A DNA stretch of 45,555 bases from JBMNNS01 sp050942625 (GTDB lineage Bacteria; Bacillota; Dethiobacteria; DTU022; UBA8154): assembly GCA_050942625.1 (NCBI GenBank), contig JBMNNS010000004.1, positions 1-45,555 on the forward strand. The letters run 5' to 3'. Numbering within the stretch: position 1 is the stretch's first letter; the number at the start of each line of letters is the position of its first letter. This document shows positions 16,221 to 23,997 of the stretch, piece after piece. The translations under genes and the position numbers were made by a program. Below the pieces are notes generated by a model, which made no database searches, had not been told where the DNA came from, and was given only the letters and a program-made list of their open reading frames with translations.

Positions 16221-17438
16221 ATGCCAAAGTATATTTATCAAGCAAGAAATCGGCAGGGAATGGAAGAAAAGGGGGTTATGACGGCCAACAGGGCCTGGGA
16301 AGTGGCTGCTTTGCTCAGGGAACAAGGGCTTTTCCCCTTTAGTATTAAGGAGCTTACAGTTATGCAAGCTCCAAAAAGTTTAAAGTTTCCTTCCTATTTT
16401 TGCAGGCCAAAAGTTAGGGAATTGATGGCGTTTTGCCATCAATTTGCAGCAATGAACAAATCCGGGATCACTGCCTTACGTTCCCTGAAGCTGCTAGCCG
16501 AACAGGTTAAGAATCCCATTCTAAAAGATAAAATTGGCAAAATAGCCTTTATGGTTGAGGAAGGCAATTCCCTGGTAGATTCTTTTCAGGCTCATAGCGA
16601 TATATTTCCCCCCCTTTTTGTGAACATGATTGCTGTTGGGGAATCCAGCGGAACCCTGGACGAGGTATTAGAAAGATTGGCCGAATATTATGAAAAACAA
16701 AATGAATTGCAGCAAAAGGTGAAAAAAGCAATGGCTTACCCCCTATTTATGCTGATGGTTATTATAGTGGTTTGCCTTTTGCTCATAACAGTGGTCCTGC
16801 CTGTTTTTATAGATTTTTTTGACAGGATGGGTCTTAACACCTCCCTTTTTACAGGGTTCCTTCTGACTACAGGGGAAATGGTGCTCACATATTGGTATGT
16901 GTTTCCTCTGGGGCTAATTATTGGCCTCTATTTGGGAAAAAAAATTTTGCGAACGGGGAAAGGGGCTATTTGTTATTATAAATTTTTGCTTTTTATGCCT
17001 TTTCTGGGGCCTATAAACAGAGCTGTCATTACAGCCAGGTTTTGCCGGACCCTGGGTATGCTGCTCAACAATGGTATAGTCCTCTTGGAAGCCTTGGCTA
17101 TTGCAGAGAATATTGTTGGGAATAAAATTGCCAGCGAAGAAGTTCGCGTTGTGATCAAAGGTATTATGGAAGGGCAGCCAATGGCCGGTTTGTTAGCAAA
17201 TTCAAATGTTTTCCCACCTATGGTTGTTGGAATGGTTAACGCCGGGGAACAATCAGGCAGATTGGATGACATGCTTTTTAAGGCTGCGGCTTTTTATGAG
17301 GCGGAAGTAGGTCATCTTATTGAAGGTTTCAGTTCTATTTTGGAACCTATTCTAATTGTAATTTTGTCGATGGTTGTAGGCTTTATTGCGCTCACTATTT
17401 TACTACCCGTCTATGATGCTTTTCAGTTGATGCTTTAG
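16221..17438 (+). CDS. pilC: Type IV pilus / type II secretion inner-membrane platform protein PilC
   Basis: A 405-aa polytopic platform protein with two copies of the T2SF (GspF) domain. Copy 1 has FCHQFAAMNKSGITALRSLKLL with its EGNSLVDSF and FPPLFVNMIAVGESSGTLDEVL boxes. Copy 2 has FCRTLGMLLNNGIVLLEAL with FPPMVVGMVNAGEQSGRLDDML. Membrane helices are near residues 165-190, 205-230 and 375-400. The ATG at 16221 is chosen because GGGGGAGG ends 7 nt before it; an ATG at 16200 overlapping the pilB stop lacks an SD. It couples to PilB, converting ATP hydrolysis into pilin extraction. Confidence 0.94.
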   Translation: MPKYIYQARNRQGMEEKGVMTANRAWEVAALLREQGLFPFSIKELTVMQAPKSLKFPSYFCRPKVRELMAFCHQFAAMNKSGITALRSLKLLAEQVKNPILKDKIGKIAFMVEEGNSLVDSFQAHSDIFPPLFVNMIAVGESSGTLDEVLERLAEYYEKQNELQQKVKKAMAYPLFMLMVIIVVCLLLITVVLPVFIDFFDRMGLNTSLFTGFLLTTGEMVLTYWYVFPLGLIIGLYLGKKILRTGKGAICYYKFLLFMPFLGPINRAVITARFCRTLGMLLNNGIVLLEALAIAENIVGNKIASEEVRVVIKGIMEGQPMAGLLANSNVFPPMVVGMVNAGEQSGRLDDMLFKAAAFYEAEVGHLIEGFSSILEPILIVILSMVVGFIALTILLPVYDAFQLML

Positions 17439-17462
17439 GGCAATAAGCAGGGTTGGAAAGGA

Positions 17463-17963
17463 ATGGTCACCATTATTTGCAAAGCGGCAAAGCCTGTTAA
17501 GTGCTGGTGCGGGTTTAAAAAGAGCAGGGGTGGTTTCACATTATTGGAACTAACTATTGCCCTTGCCATAGTGGGGATAGTCTTGATTCCTTTGCTAAGC
17601 ATCTTTACTGGTGCACTGTTTTCCATCTTTCGTGGAGGGTGGGAAACCCGAGGGGTTATAATGGCCCAGGAGCGTATGGAAGAGTTCAAGTACATGGGCT
17701 ATACTTTTCTAGAAGAAGAAATACTTGCTGGACAAAAAAGAGTGACCCTAAATGATACTGTAGGTCCTTTTCACAGGGTGGTAAATTTGGAACAGATGGA
17801 CGTTGTTCCATCCAATGGTGGTAACGGAATATTTTCTATCAGGCCTGCAGGAGAGAGTACAGTTTTATTGGCAAATGTAATTTTTATTAAAGTCAGCGTT
17901 GCCTGGATGGAAGGAGGGAAGGAGCATGTTGCTTCGGTTTCCTCCTTTCTTGCTCAAAGATAA
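17463..17963 (+). CDS. Prepilin-like protein (minor pilin, PilV/GspI-like)
   Basis: A 166-aa protein with a 24-residue basic leader ending in SRGG, followed by FTLLELTIALAIVGIVLIPLL. This is the class III signal: cleavage Gly^Phe, Glu at +5, and a hydrophobic N-terminal helix. The remaining C-terminal domain is small, with beta-strand-like segments and no Cys pair. The cysteine-rich leader (three Cys) is unusual. It overlaps the next pilin gene by 38 nt if that gene starts at 17926, suggesting coupled translation. The ribosome site (GGAAAGG) is close to the ATG, so the true start is not certain. Confidence 0.85.
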   Translation: MVTIICKAAKPVKCWCGFKKSRGGFTLLELTIALAIVGIVLIPLLSIFTGALFSIFRGGWETRGVIMAQERMEEFKYMGYTFLEEEILAGQKRVTLNDTVGPFHRVVNLEQMDVVPSNGGNGIFSIRPAGESTVLLANVIFIKVSVAWMEGGKEHVASVSSFLAQR

Positions 17964-18525
17964 AAAAGGGATGACATTATTAGAGGTGGTACTTGCAACT
18001 GTGATAGCAGGTTTTGTCCTGGTAGTGCTTATGCATTGTTATGCAGTGGGTTTGAAAGGGTCTATTCGGGGTAGAAACAGGATAGATACCCAACAAAATG
18101 CCCGCATTGTCCTGCATGAGATAACCAGGGAACTGCGTTATGCAACTGCTATTTATGACAAAAACAAAGCAGGAAAAAAAATAGAACTTTTAATGCCCCT
18201 TTATGAAGAAGGTGGCAGCGGGGGCGTAACCCGGCTTTTTTTAACCGGAGGCGGTGGGCAGGAACGTGAAATTAAATTCAATGAGATGAAAAAGACCGTT
18301 ACTCTGCGCCAGGGTTCCGGGCCGGATAATGAAATCGGCTATAACATAAATAAGCTGGAATTTTATTGGCATATTCCTAGGGAAATGTTAGGGAAAGAGG
18401 CAGCCCGGGAACCAAAGATGGTTTTTATTTTGTTAGAGGCCCAGGATATCGATACTGGAAGAAACCCAAAGTCCCCCCCCTACGTCCTGCACAATACTGT
18501 GCATCTAAAAAATATGGAGTGGTAA
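17926..18525 (+). CDS. Prepilin-like protein (PilW/PulJ-like minor pilin)
   Basis: A 199-aa protein with a short basic leader LLKDKKG, cleaved before MTLLEVVLATVIAGFVLVVLM (Glu at +5, hydrophobic helix). A QQNARIVLHEITRELRYATAI segment follows directly, typical of PilW/GspJ pseudopilins, then a beta-rich C-terminal domain. The ATG at 17926 has an unusually strong AGGAGGGAAGGAG ribosome site. An upstream ATG at 17899 in the same frame lacks one. It overlaps the previous and following pilin genes at both ends, a tightly packed minor-pilin block. Confidence 0.85.
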   Translation: MLLRFPPFLLKDKKGMTLLEVVLATVIAGFVLVVLMHCYAVGLKGSIRGRNRIDTQQNARIVLHEITRELRYATAIYDKNKAGKKIELLMPLYEEGGSGGVTRLFLTGGGGQEREIKFNEMKKTVTLRQGSGPDNEIGYNINKLEFYWHIPREMLGKEAAREPKMVFILLEAQDIDTGRNPKSPPYVLHNTVHLKNMEW

Positions 18526-19052
18526 GGCAATTGTTTTTATGGTTTAGGAAAGGGTTTGCCCTACTTGCAAAAGATAATAAAAAAGGCTCAGTTTTGTTTC
18601 TTGTTTTGCTTATTACCTTGGCGTTGTTAACCTTGGGTGGCTTTTTTCTCAGTGACTCTTTGGATGAGCTCCTAATTGCTAAACACTATGAGTATGAGAC
18701 CAAAGCACATTACCTGGCAGAAGCTGGTGCAGAGGTAGGGTTGGCCCTTATCCAGGCCCAGCCTGATTATTTTATCCAAAGATGCAGTTCCCCTCATTGC
18801 ACCTTTGAACCCATTTATATGAGCAGCAAGGAGGAAGAACAGCAGTATTTTGTGTTAGAATGGATAGCTCCTGATCCAAGTCCTAAAGATCCTTCTACCT
18901 TTGAGGGTGATCCACAATATTATACCTTATATTCGACCGGTTATTATTATTGCTCTAACGGTAAAGGGGTAGCTGGAGTAAAAGCTTTTTTTGAAGTCAA
19001 CGGGGGGGAAAACGGAATCGAAGCCTATTTTAAAAGCTGGAGCGGGTGGTAA
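18519..19052 (+). CDS. PilX-like minor pilin
   Basis: A 177-aa protein with a basic N-terminus ending in DNKKG and then SVLFLVLLITLALLTLGGFFLSDSLDE. The hydrophobic helix is followed by an acidic patch and an AKHYEYETKAHYLAEAGAEVGLA stretch, the arrangement of the PilX N-terminal family. The +5 Glu found in ordinary pilins is absent, which is normal for PilX/GspK-type tip subunits because they sit at the top of the filament. Two Cys pairs lie in the C-terminal half. The GTG at 18519 overlaps the preceding stop; a TTG at 18531 is an alternative start. Confidence 0.75.
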   Translation: MVRQLFLWFRKGFALLAKDNKKGSVLFLVLLITLALLTLGGFFLSDSLDELLIAKHYEYETKAHYLAEAGAEVGLALIQAQPDYFIQRCSSPHCTFEPIYMSSKEEEQQYFVLEWIAPDPSPKDPSTFEGDPQYYTLYSTGYYYCSNGKGVAGVKAFFEVNGGENGIEAYFKSWSGW

Positions 19053-19053
19053 A

Positions 19054-20004
19054 ATGCTGTTTGGTAAGAGATATTGTCCCATTGGTTTAGACTTTGGAAG
19101 TAAATTTGTCAAAGCAGTTCAGCTCAGGGAGGAAAGAGGTAAGTTTGTCCTTTTTCGTTATGCTGTGGCAGATCTGGCAGCTGGCTGCCTGGACAAAGGG
19201 GTAATAGTTGATCAGGGGGTCTTGAAAAAAACCTTGAAGCAACTCCTTAAAAACGGGTTTAAAGATCGGGCTGTAAATTTTTGTATTAGTGGACAGCAGA
19301 TCCGCTTGCATACCTCCTTGTTTCCCGCCCTGAGTGATGGTGAATTAAGGGAGGCTGCTTACTGGGAAATGGAACAGGAATTGAAGGGGGAAATTGATGA
19401 TCCTGTTGTGGATTGCCTGGTAATTGGGGAAGAAGAACAAGAAGGGCAGCTGATGTTAAAAGTGTTAATCGCCGCTGTCCCCCGTGCAGTGGTAAGGGGC
19501 TACCTTAGTGTTTTGGAGGGGGTAGGGTTGGAACCTTCTGCCTTGGAAATTAAACAGATCCCTCTTTTTAGAATGTTGCAGGGCTGCTCTCCGGAACGTG
19601 GCCGTTTTGTTCTGATACTAGATATCGGTGCAGAAGAAACGATTTTTGTTGTGACGGATGGTGAAAAAATAGCAACTGCCGGGGGTATAGATATGGGCAT
19701 TGATTCCCCGGAAGGGTTTTCAGCTGAAACGTTGCTTGTAGAAATACAGCGTTTATTAAAATTTTTCAATGCAAATATTTTTGATGAAAAAAAATTGATA
19801 AGACAGCTTTTTCTTGCAGGTGGGGGTTCCAGTATCAAGGGGGTTTTCCCTTATTTAAAAGAGAACTTGCAGGTGGGTGTTCAAATTATGGATCCTTTTT
19901 CTACTTTTTTCTTGCCCGGCAGAGGTTTGAAGGATCAGGAGTTTTATAATCTTGTTCCTTTGTTTATGGTGGCTCTTGGTTCTTCCATGCGCCGTTATAC
20001 ATAG
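19054..20004 (+). CDS. pilM: PilM-like actin-fold pilus assembly ATPase
   Basis: A 316-aa cytoplasmic protein of the PilM/FtsA actin-like superfamily. The phosphate-1 loop IGLDFGSKFVKAVQL is at residues 9-23, the phosphate-2 loop is ILDIGAEETIFVVTDG, and the adenosine motif is LFLAGGGSSIKGVFPYL. The gene begins 1 nt after the PilX-like stop, with a GGAGCGGGTGG site. PilM binds the N-terminal NLLP-type peptide of PilN; here pilM is downstream of the pilins, about 8 kb from pilN, an uncommon gene order. A longer frame from 18991 overlaps the upstream gene and lacks an SD. Confidence 0.88.
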   Translation: MLFGKRYCPIGLDFGSKFVKAVQLREERGKFVLFRYAVADLAAGCLDKGVIVDQGVLKKTLKQLLKNGFKDRAVNFCISGQQIRLHTSLFPALSDGELREAAYWEMEQELKGEIDDPVVDCLVIGEEEQEGQLMLKVLIAAVPRAVVRGYLSVLEGVGLEPSALEIKQIPLFRMLQGCSPERGRFVLILDIGAEETIFVVTDGEKIATAGGIDMGIDSPEGFSAETLLVEIQRLLKFFNANIFDEKKLIRQLFLAGGGSSIKGVFPYLKENLQVGVQIMDPFSTFFLPGRGLKDQEFYNLVPLFMVALGSSMRRYT

Positions 20005-20026
20005 GGGGAAGGTGGTTTCGCGGAAA

Positions 20027-20497
20027 ATGAAGGTATTGAAAAGCCTGGAGGAAGGGTTTACAATAGTTGAACTGGTTACTGTTCTGGGTATACTGACTAT
20101 CATGGCGGCAATGATTTTGCCTCTGGCCCCTTTGTTATCTCGTTATAATCTTGACGGGGCGGCCCGGGGGCTGGTCGGGGATCTACGGATGGTCCGCCAG
20201 AAGGCCATAAATACCGGCATTGCCGGCAGTGTTAATTTTCGTATTAACGAGGATCGTTACCAGGTACGCCCACCAGAAGAAAGTCGCTATTTTGTTAACC
20301 TGCCGCAGGGGGTACATTTTGAAGGGGTTACGACTTTTCCCGGTAGCCCACCTTCCATTAGCTTTAACAAGATGGGCCGGCCCAGCAGTGGCGGGACGGT
20401 GGTACTTAAATCATCTGCAGGGGAGATGCGTTTTGTGATAGTACTTCCTGTTACCGGAAGGATCAGAATTTCTAGGGATCCGCCCCAAAATTGGTAG
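20027..20497 (+). CDS. GspH/FimT-like pseudopilin
   Basis: A 156-aa prepilin with the leader MKVLKSLEEG, cleaved before FTIVELVTVLGILTIMAAMIL (Glu at +5). A GspH/FimT-like region follows: AARGLVGDLRMVRQKAINTGIAGSV, then a beta-rich domain. FimT-type minor pilins have been linked to DNA binding and uptake in competence systems, a property that cannot be read from this sequence. The ATG at 20027 is about 11 nt after AAGGTGG. It sits after pilM and before aroK. Confidence 0.82.
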   Translation: MKVLKSLEEGFTIVELVTVLGILTIMAAMILPLAPLLSRYNLDGAARGLVGDLRMVRQKAINTGIAGSVNFRINEDRYQVRPPEESRYFVNLPQGVHFEGVTTFPGSPPSISFNKMGRPSSGGTVVLKSSAGEMRFVIVLPVTGRIRISRDPPQNW

Positions 20498-20511
20498 TAA
20501 ATAAAAGGGGG

Positions 20512-21042
20512 ATGTTTATTCTGGCCAAAGGCAACGTTTTTTTAATTGGCTTTATGGGCTCGGGCAAAACTACGGTTGGGAGGTGCCTGGCTCGGGCCCT
20601 TGGGTGGGACTTTTTTGATACGGATGAGATCATCGTACGGAAATTAGGGATGAGCATTAATGAAATATTTGCCCAGAAGGGGGAAGGGTATTTTCGTGAT
20701 GTTGAAACAGAAGTTGTCAGGTGTTTAGGGGAACGGGATCCTGGGACCTGTGTTGTGGCGACTGGCGGAGGGGTTGTGCTTCGGGAAAAGAATTGGGCGG
20801 CACTTTCAAAAAATGGGCTGACTATTTTCCTGGATGTTGCTGCTGAGGAGATCTATCGTCGTTTAAAGGATAAGGGAGATAGACCCCTGCTCAACGTTGC
20901 AGATCCATTACAACAAATAGAAAGAATGCTGCGGGAAAGAAGGCCTTATTATCTAAAGGCAGATATTCGGATTAGGGCCGGGGCCAACCTTCCCGGGGAT
21001 TTAGCAAAGGAAATTAGGAACATACTTTTGGAGCGATGTTGA
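20512..21042 (+). CDS. aroK: Shikimate kinase
   Basis: A 176-aa P-loop kinase phosphorylating shikimate at the 3-OH. Walker A GFMGSGKT lies at residues 13-20. DTDEII carries the Asp of the shikimate and Mg site, GYFRDVE has the shikimate-binding Arg, ATGGGVV is the GGG loop, and KGDRPLL holds the lid Arg. The SD (AAAAGGGGG) touches the ATG at 20512, an unusual spacing; alternatives are TTG 20491 upstream and CTG 20521 downstream. It forms an aro block with aroQ 110 nt downstream. Confidence 0.93.
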   Translation: MFILAKGNVFLIGFMGSGKTTVGRCLARALGWDFFDTDEIIVRKLGMSINEIFAQKGEGYFRDVETEVVRCLGERDPGTCVVATGGGVVLREKNWAALSKNGLTIFLDVAAEEIYRRLKDKGDRPLLNVADPLQQIERMLRERRPYYLKADIRIRAGANLPGDLAKEIRNILLERC

Positions 21043-21152
21043 ACATTTTTATGTATTTAGCAGGATTTTCCGTTTAAGAGTGGAATGTAAGTGGTATCCC
21101 GGGGAATAGTAAGAAAAAAGAAAATGTTGCCTGTAGCTTAAAGGAGATTTTT

Positions 21153-21608
21153 ATGTCTGACCATCGTGTACTGGTGTTGCATGGCCCTAATTTAAACTTA
21201 TTGGGAAATAGGGAAAAGGAGATTTATGGCCATCTTACCTTGGATGAAATAAACAAGCTTTTGCAGCAGGAAGCAAAAAGGCTGGGTTTTGTGTTGGACT
21301 GTTTCCAGTCCAATAATGAAGGGGACCTGATCGACTATATTCATGCTGCCCCCAAAAAATATTCTGGAATTATTATTAATCCGGCTGCTTTTACTCACTA
21401 TAGTATTGCCCTCAGGGATGCTTTGGCAGCAGTAAAGTTGCCTGTTGTAGAAGTACACCTTACCAATATCTATGCACGGGAAGAATTTCGCCGATATTCT
21501 GTTATCGCATCTGTTGTGCAGGGGCAGATCAGCGGGTTTGGCCCTCTAAGCTACATACTTGGATTGAGGGCCTTGTTTGACATAGTAGAAAGGAATGTTA
21601 GGGATTAA
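21153..21608 (+). CDS. aroQ: 3-Dehydroquinate dehydratase, type II
   Basis: A 151-aa dodecameric-type enzyme that converts 3-dehydroquinate to 3-dehydroshikimate. N-terminal HGPNLNLLGNRE precedes the catalytic Y25 in EIYG. QSNNEGDLIDYIH, the INPAAFTHYSIALRDAL segment, H102 in VEVHLTN and R113 in REEFRRYS complete the active site. The ATG has an AAAGGAG site. Its 3' end overlaps the Xaa-Pro peptidase start by 14 nt. Confidence 0.96.
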   Translation: MSDHRVLVLHGPNLNLLGNREKEIYGHLTLDEINKLLQQEAKRLGFVLDCFQSNNEGDLIDYIHAAPKKYSGIIINPAAFTHYSIALRDALAAVKLPVVEVHLTNIYAREEFRRYSVIASVVQGQISGFGPLSYILGLRALFDIVERNVRD

Positions 21609-22674
21609 AGTGCGAATAGACAGGTTGCGCAAGAAGATGGTTGAAAATAATATAGAAGCCTTGCTGGTTACCCACCGTCCCAATGTTCGGTATCTGAGCG
21701 GTTTTACCGGCTCCAGCGGTTTTTTGTTGGTTACACTGCAGGATACCCTCCTTTTTACAGATTTTCGTTATGTGCAGCAGGGGAAAGAAGAAGCCCCCTT
21801 GTTTGAAATTGTCAGAATTCAAAATTCCCTTGATTTTGCTTTCCTTGTAGATTTTATTGCCCAAAAGGGGCTGGGTACACTTGCCCTGGAGGAGGCCAAT
21901 TTCAGCCTGAAGGAATACAACTGTTTACAAAATTTTTTGGGTGATATCCAGCCTATTTATATTTTTAATTTTGTGGAACAGATCAGGGCTTTTAAGGATA
22001 AGGAAGAAATAGACTTTATAGCAGAAGCAGCACGTATAGCTGATGAGGCTTTAAAGGAAACTTTACCTTATCTGAAAGTTGGCGTGCAGGAAAGGGATGT
22101 GGCCCTTGAATTAGAGTACCGCTTGCGCAGGGGGGGATCAGAAAAAACACCTTTTGAAATTATTGTGGCTTCTGGCCCGCGTTCTTCCCTTCCTCACGGT
22201 ACGGCAAGTTCCAAGGTGATTAACAGGGGCGACTTGGTCGTCATTGATTTTGGGGCTGTTTATGGTGGCTATAGTTCTGATATTACCAGAACTTTTATAA
22301 TGGGTGCACCTGATAGAAAACAGGAAGAAATTTATAATATTGTCTTAGAGGGACAGGAAATTGCCCTTAATAACCTGGAGACGGGAAAAAGCTGTGCGGC
22401 TATCGATGCTTTGGTGCGTAACTATTTTAAACAAAATGGTTATGGTACCTTTTTTGGACATGGTCTGGGCCATGGGGTAGGTTTAGAGGTACATGAATTA
22501 CCTGTGTTGTCACCGGCCGGAAAGCAGGTGCTGGAGGAAGGAATGGTCTTTACGGTGGAACCGGGTATTTATATGGAAGGTTGGGGAGGGGTTAGAATTG
22601 AGGATCTGGTTGTCCTGGACCCATCAGGGCCACATATTCTTACTAAAACTCCCAAAGAGCTAATATCTTTATAA
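21595..22674 (+). CDS. pepP: Xaa-Pro aminopeptidase family protein (M24B)
   Basis: A 359-aa cytosolic metallopeptidase with a creatinase-like N-terminal domain (residues about 1-130: IEALLVTHRPNVRYLSGFTGSSGFLLV) and a pita-bread catalytic domain. Dinuclear metal ligands are visible as two Asp in VIDFGAVYGGYSSDITRTF, His in FFGHGLGHGVGLEVHELP, and Glu in FTVEPGIY and GVRIEDL. In Firmicutes this gene commonly sits between aroQ and efp, as it does here. ATG 21595 overlaps aroQ; GTG 21610 is a plausible alternative start. Confidence 0.92.
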   Translation: MLGIKVRIDRLRKKMVENNIEALLVTHRPNVRYLSGFTGSSGFLLVTLQDTLLFTDFRYVQQGKEEAPLFEIVRIQNSLDFAFLVDFIAQKGLGTLALEEANFSLKEYNCLQNFLGDIQPIYIFNFVEQIRAFKDKEEIDFIAEAARIADEALKETLPYLKVGVQERDVALELEYRLRRGGSEKTPFEIIVASGPRSSLPHGTASSKVINRGDLVVIDFGAVYGGYSSDITRTFIMGAPDRKQEEIYNIVLEGQEIALNNLETGKSCAAIDALVRNYFKQNGYGTFFGHGLGHGVGLEVHELPVLSPAGKQVLEEGMVFTVEPGIYMEGWGGVRIEDLVVLDPSGPHILTKTPKELISL

Positions 22675-22707
22675 TTTATAATTACAAGGGAGGAACGGTT
22701 AAGCAAG

Positions 22708-23265
22708 ATGATTTCCAGTAATGATTTTCATACCGGTTTAACAATTGAAATGGATGGAGAAATTTTTACTATAGTTGATTTTCAACATGTGAAACCAGGT
22801 AAGGGAGCCGCTTTTGTTCGTTCACGTTTGAAAAATATTCGTACAGGTTCCATTACAGAAAAAACTTTCAGGGCAGGAGAAAAGGTTCAAAAGGCCATAA
22901 TTGAACGGAAGGAGATGGAATACCTTTATAATACTGGGGAAGAATATATTTTCATGGATACGGAAAGCTATGAACAGATTTCGCTTAGTACCCAGCAATT
23001 GGGAGATGGTTTGAACTATCTGAAAGAAAATATGAAAATTACTGTTTTGATTTTTAGAGGTGAAACAATCGGTATAGAACTTCCTAATTCCGTAGAATTG
23101 AGGGTTGCTGAAACTGAGCCTGGTTTTAAAGGGGATACTGCTGCCGGAGGCAGCAAGCCTGCAAAACTTGAAACGGGACTTGTTGTCCAGGTACCTTTCT
23201 TTATCAACGAAGGTGACATTTTAAGAATTGATACCCGTACCGGTGAATATTTGGAACGGGTTTAG
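22708..23265 (+). CDS. efp: Translation elongation factor P
   Basis: A 185-aa three-domain factor that rescues ribosomes stalled on polyproline. The N-terminal KOW-like domain opens with MISSNDFHTGLTIEMDG, and the loop tip KPGKGAAF places the lysine that is modified or functional at K32. The OB domains follow, and the C-terminal signature is EGDILRIDTRTGEYLERV. The GGGAGG site is about 15 nt from the ATG, longer than usual, but no other start is available in frame. A CD1247-type gene follows. Confidence 0.97.
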   Translation: MISSNDFHTGLTIEMDGEIFTIVDFQHVKPGKGAAFVRSRLKNIRTGSITEKTFRAGEKVQKAIIERKEMEYLYNTGEEYIFMDTESYEQISLSTQQLGDGLNYLKENMKITVLIFRGETIGIELPNSVELRVAETEPGFKGDTAAGGSKPAKLETGLVVQVPFFINEGDILRIDTRTGEYLERV

Positions 23266-23317
23266 ATGATAGAGACTGATAGCATGGCTATATTTATAAA
23301 AAAAGGAGGTTTTTAAA

Positions 23318-23800
23318 ATGGAAGATCTTCATACCAAACTTGGATATTTAAGGGGACTGGCTGATGGGTTGGGTGTAAATGAAGAAACCAGGGAAGGAAA
23401 AGTAATACAACAGATTATTGGGCTTCTCAATGACTTTGTTTGTTACATTGAGGACATGAGGGAAGACTATGATGAACTTTCCACTTATGTAGAAGCTATC
23501 GACGAGGACCTGAGCGACCTGGAGAATGGTTTCCTTGAGGATGATGAAGGACCCGCAGACGACGATGAAGAAAGGGACTATGGCCAGGACTACGGGGACG
23601 AGGATGAGGATTATGATGTGAGTTTTACTGTTGAATGTCCTGAATGTAAATATGAGGTCGCAATAGATGAGGATATTCTTGAGGACGGGGAATCACTGGA
23701 GGTCCTTTGCCCCAATTGCGGCAGAGTAGTCTTTATTAACGATGAGGAATGGGACGACGAGCTTGGAGATTTAGATGAGGATGATGAAGAAGAGAATTAA
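23318..23800 (+). CDS. CD1247-like acidic zinc-ribbon protein
   Basis: A 160-aa, extremely acidic protein with the strongest SD in the neighbourhood (AAAAAAAGGAGG). Residues 1-65 form a helical domain (MEDLHTKLGYLRGLADGLGV ... VCYIEDMREDYDELSTYVEAID) resembling the 'CD1247 N-terminal domain' proteins found across Clostridia. An Asp/Glu-rich linker is followed by a two-knuckle zinc ribbon, CPECKYEV ... CPNCGRVV, and an acidic tail. The function is not established. The fixed position after efp suggests a link to translation or its regulation, which is inference. A tandem repeat and terminator follow. Confidence 0.78.
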   Translation: MEDLHTKLGYLRGLADGLGVNEETREGKVIQQIIGLLNDFVCYIEDMREDYDELSTYVEAIDEDLSDLENGFLEDDEGPADDDEERDYGQDYGDEDEDYDVSFTVECPECKYEVAIDEDILEDGESLEVLCPNCGRVVFINDEEWDDELGDLDEDDEEEN

Positions 23801-23809
23801 TAAAGTAAG

Positions 23810-23851
23810 CAGAGGCTGAATTCACTTTAACAGAGGCTGAATTCACTTTAA
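23810..23851 (+). repeat. Two tandem copies of a 21-bp unit
   Basis: CAGAGGCTGAATTCACTTTAA occurs at 23810-23830 and again, identically, at 23831-23851, starting 9 nt after the CD1247-like stop and ending 13 nt before the terminator hairpin. Perfect identity implies a recent duplication. It lengthens the gap between stop codon and terminator by two DNA turns. Confidence 0.9.
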
Positions 23852-23864
23852 GTAAATTTTTATT

Positions 23865-23896
23865 AAAATCCCGGTAAGTATGACGGGATTTTTTTA
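23865..23896 (+). terminator. Intrinsic terminator closing the aroK-efp unit
   Basis: AAAATCCCG (23865-23873) pairs with CGGGATTTT (23884-23892) around a 10-nt loop, followed by a T run (TTTATTT). It is a textbook rho-independent terminator separating the aroK-aroQ-pepP-efp transcription unit from the spoIIIA operon. Confidence 0.88.
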
Positions 23897-23915
23897 TTTA
23901 AATAAAAGGTTTGGC

Positions 23916-23944
23916 TGCATAAAAAGTTACTCTTTGAATACTTA
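23916..23944 (+). promoter_or_regulatory. Possible sigma-E promoter of the spoIIIA operon
   Basis: TGCATAAA (23916-23923) and, 13 nt later, AATACTTA (23937-23944) loosely resemble the sigma-E elements (-35 with an ATA core; -10 CATACA-T). spoIIIA is a sigma-E regulon member in B. subtilis. The -10 match is imperfect, so the position is tentative, although a promoter is expected between the terminator and spoIIIAA. Confidence 0.35.
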
Positions 23945-23997
23945 TTTTTAAAGGTAGGATGTCCAGCTATTTGAACCAATGGAAGGTGAACAAGGCA

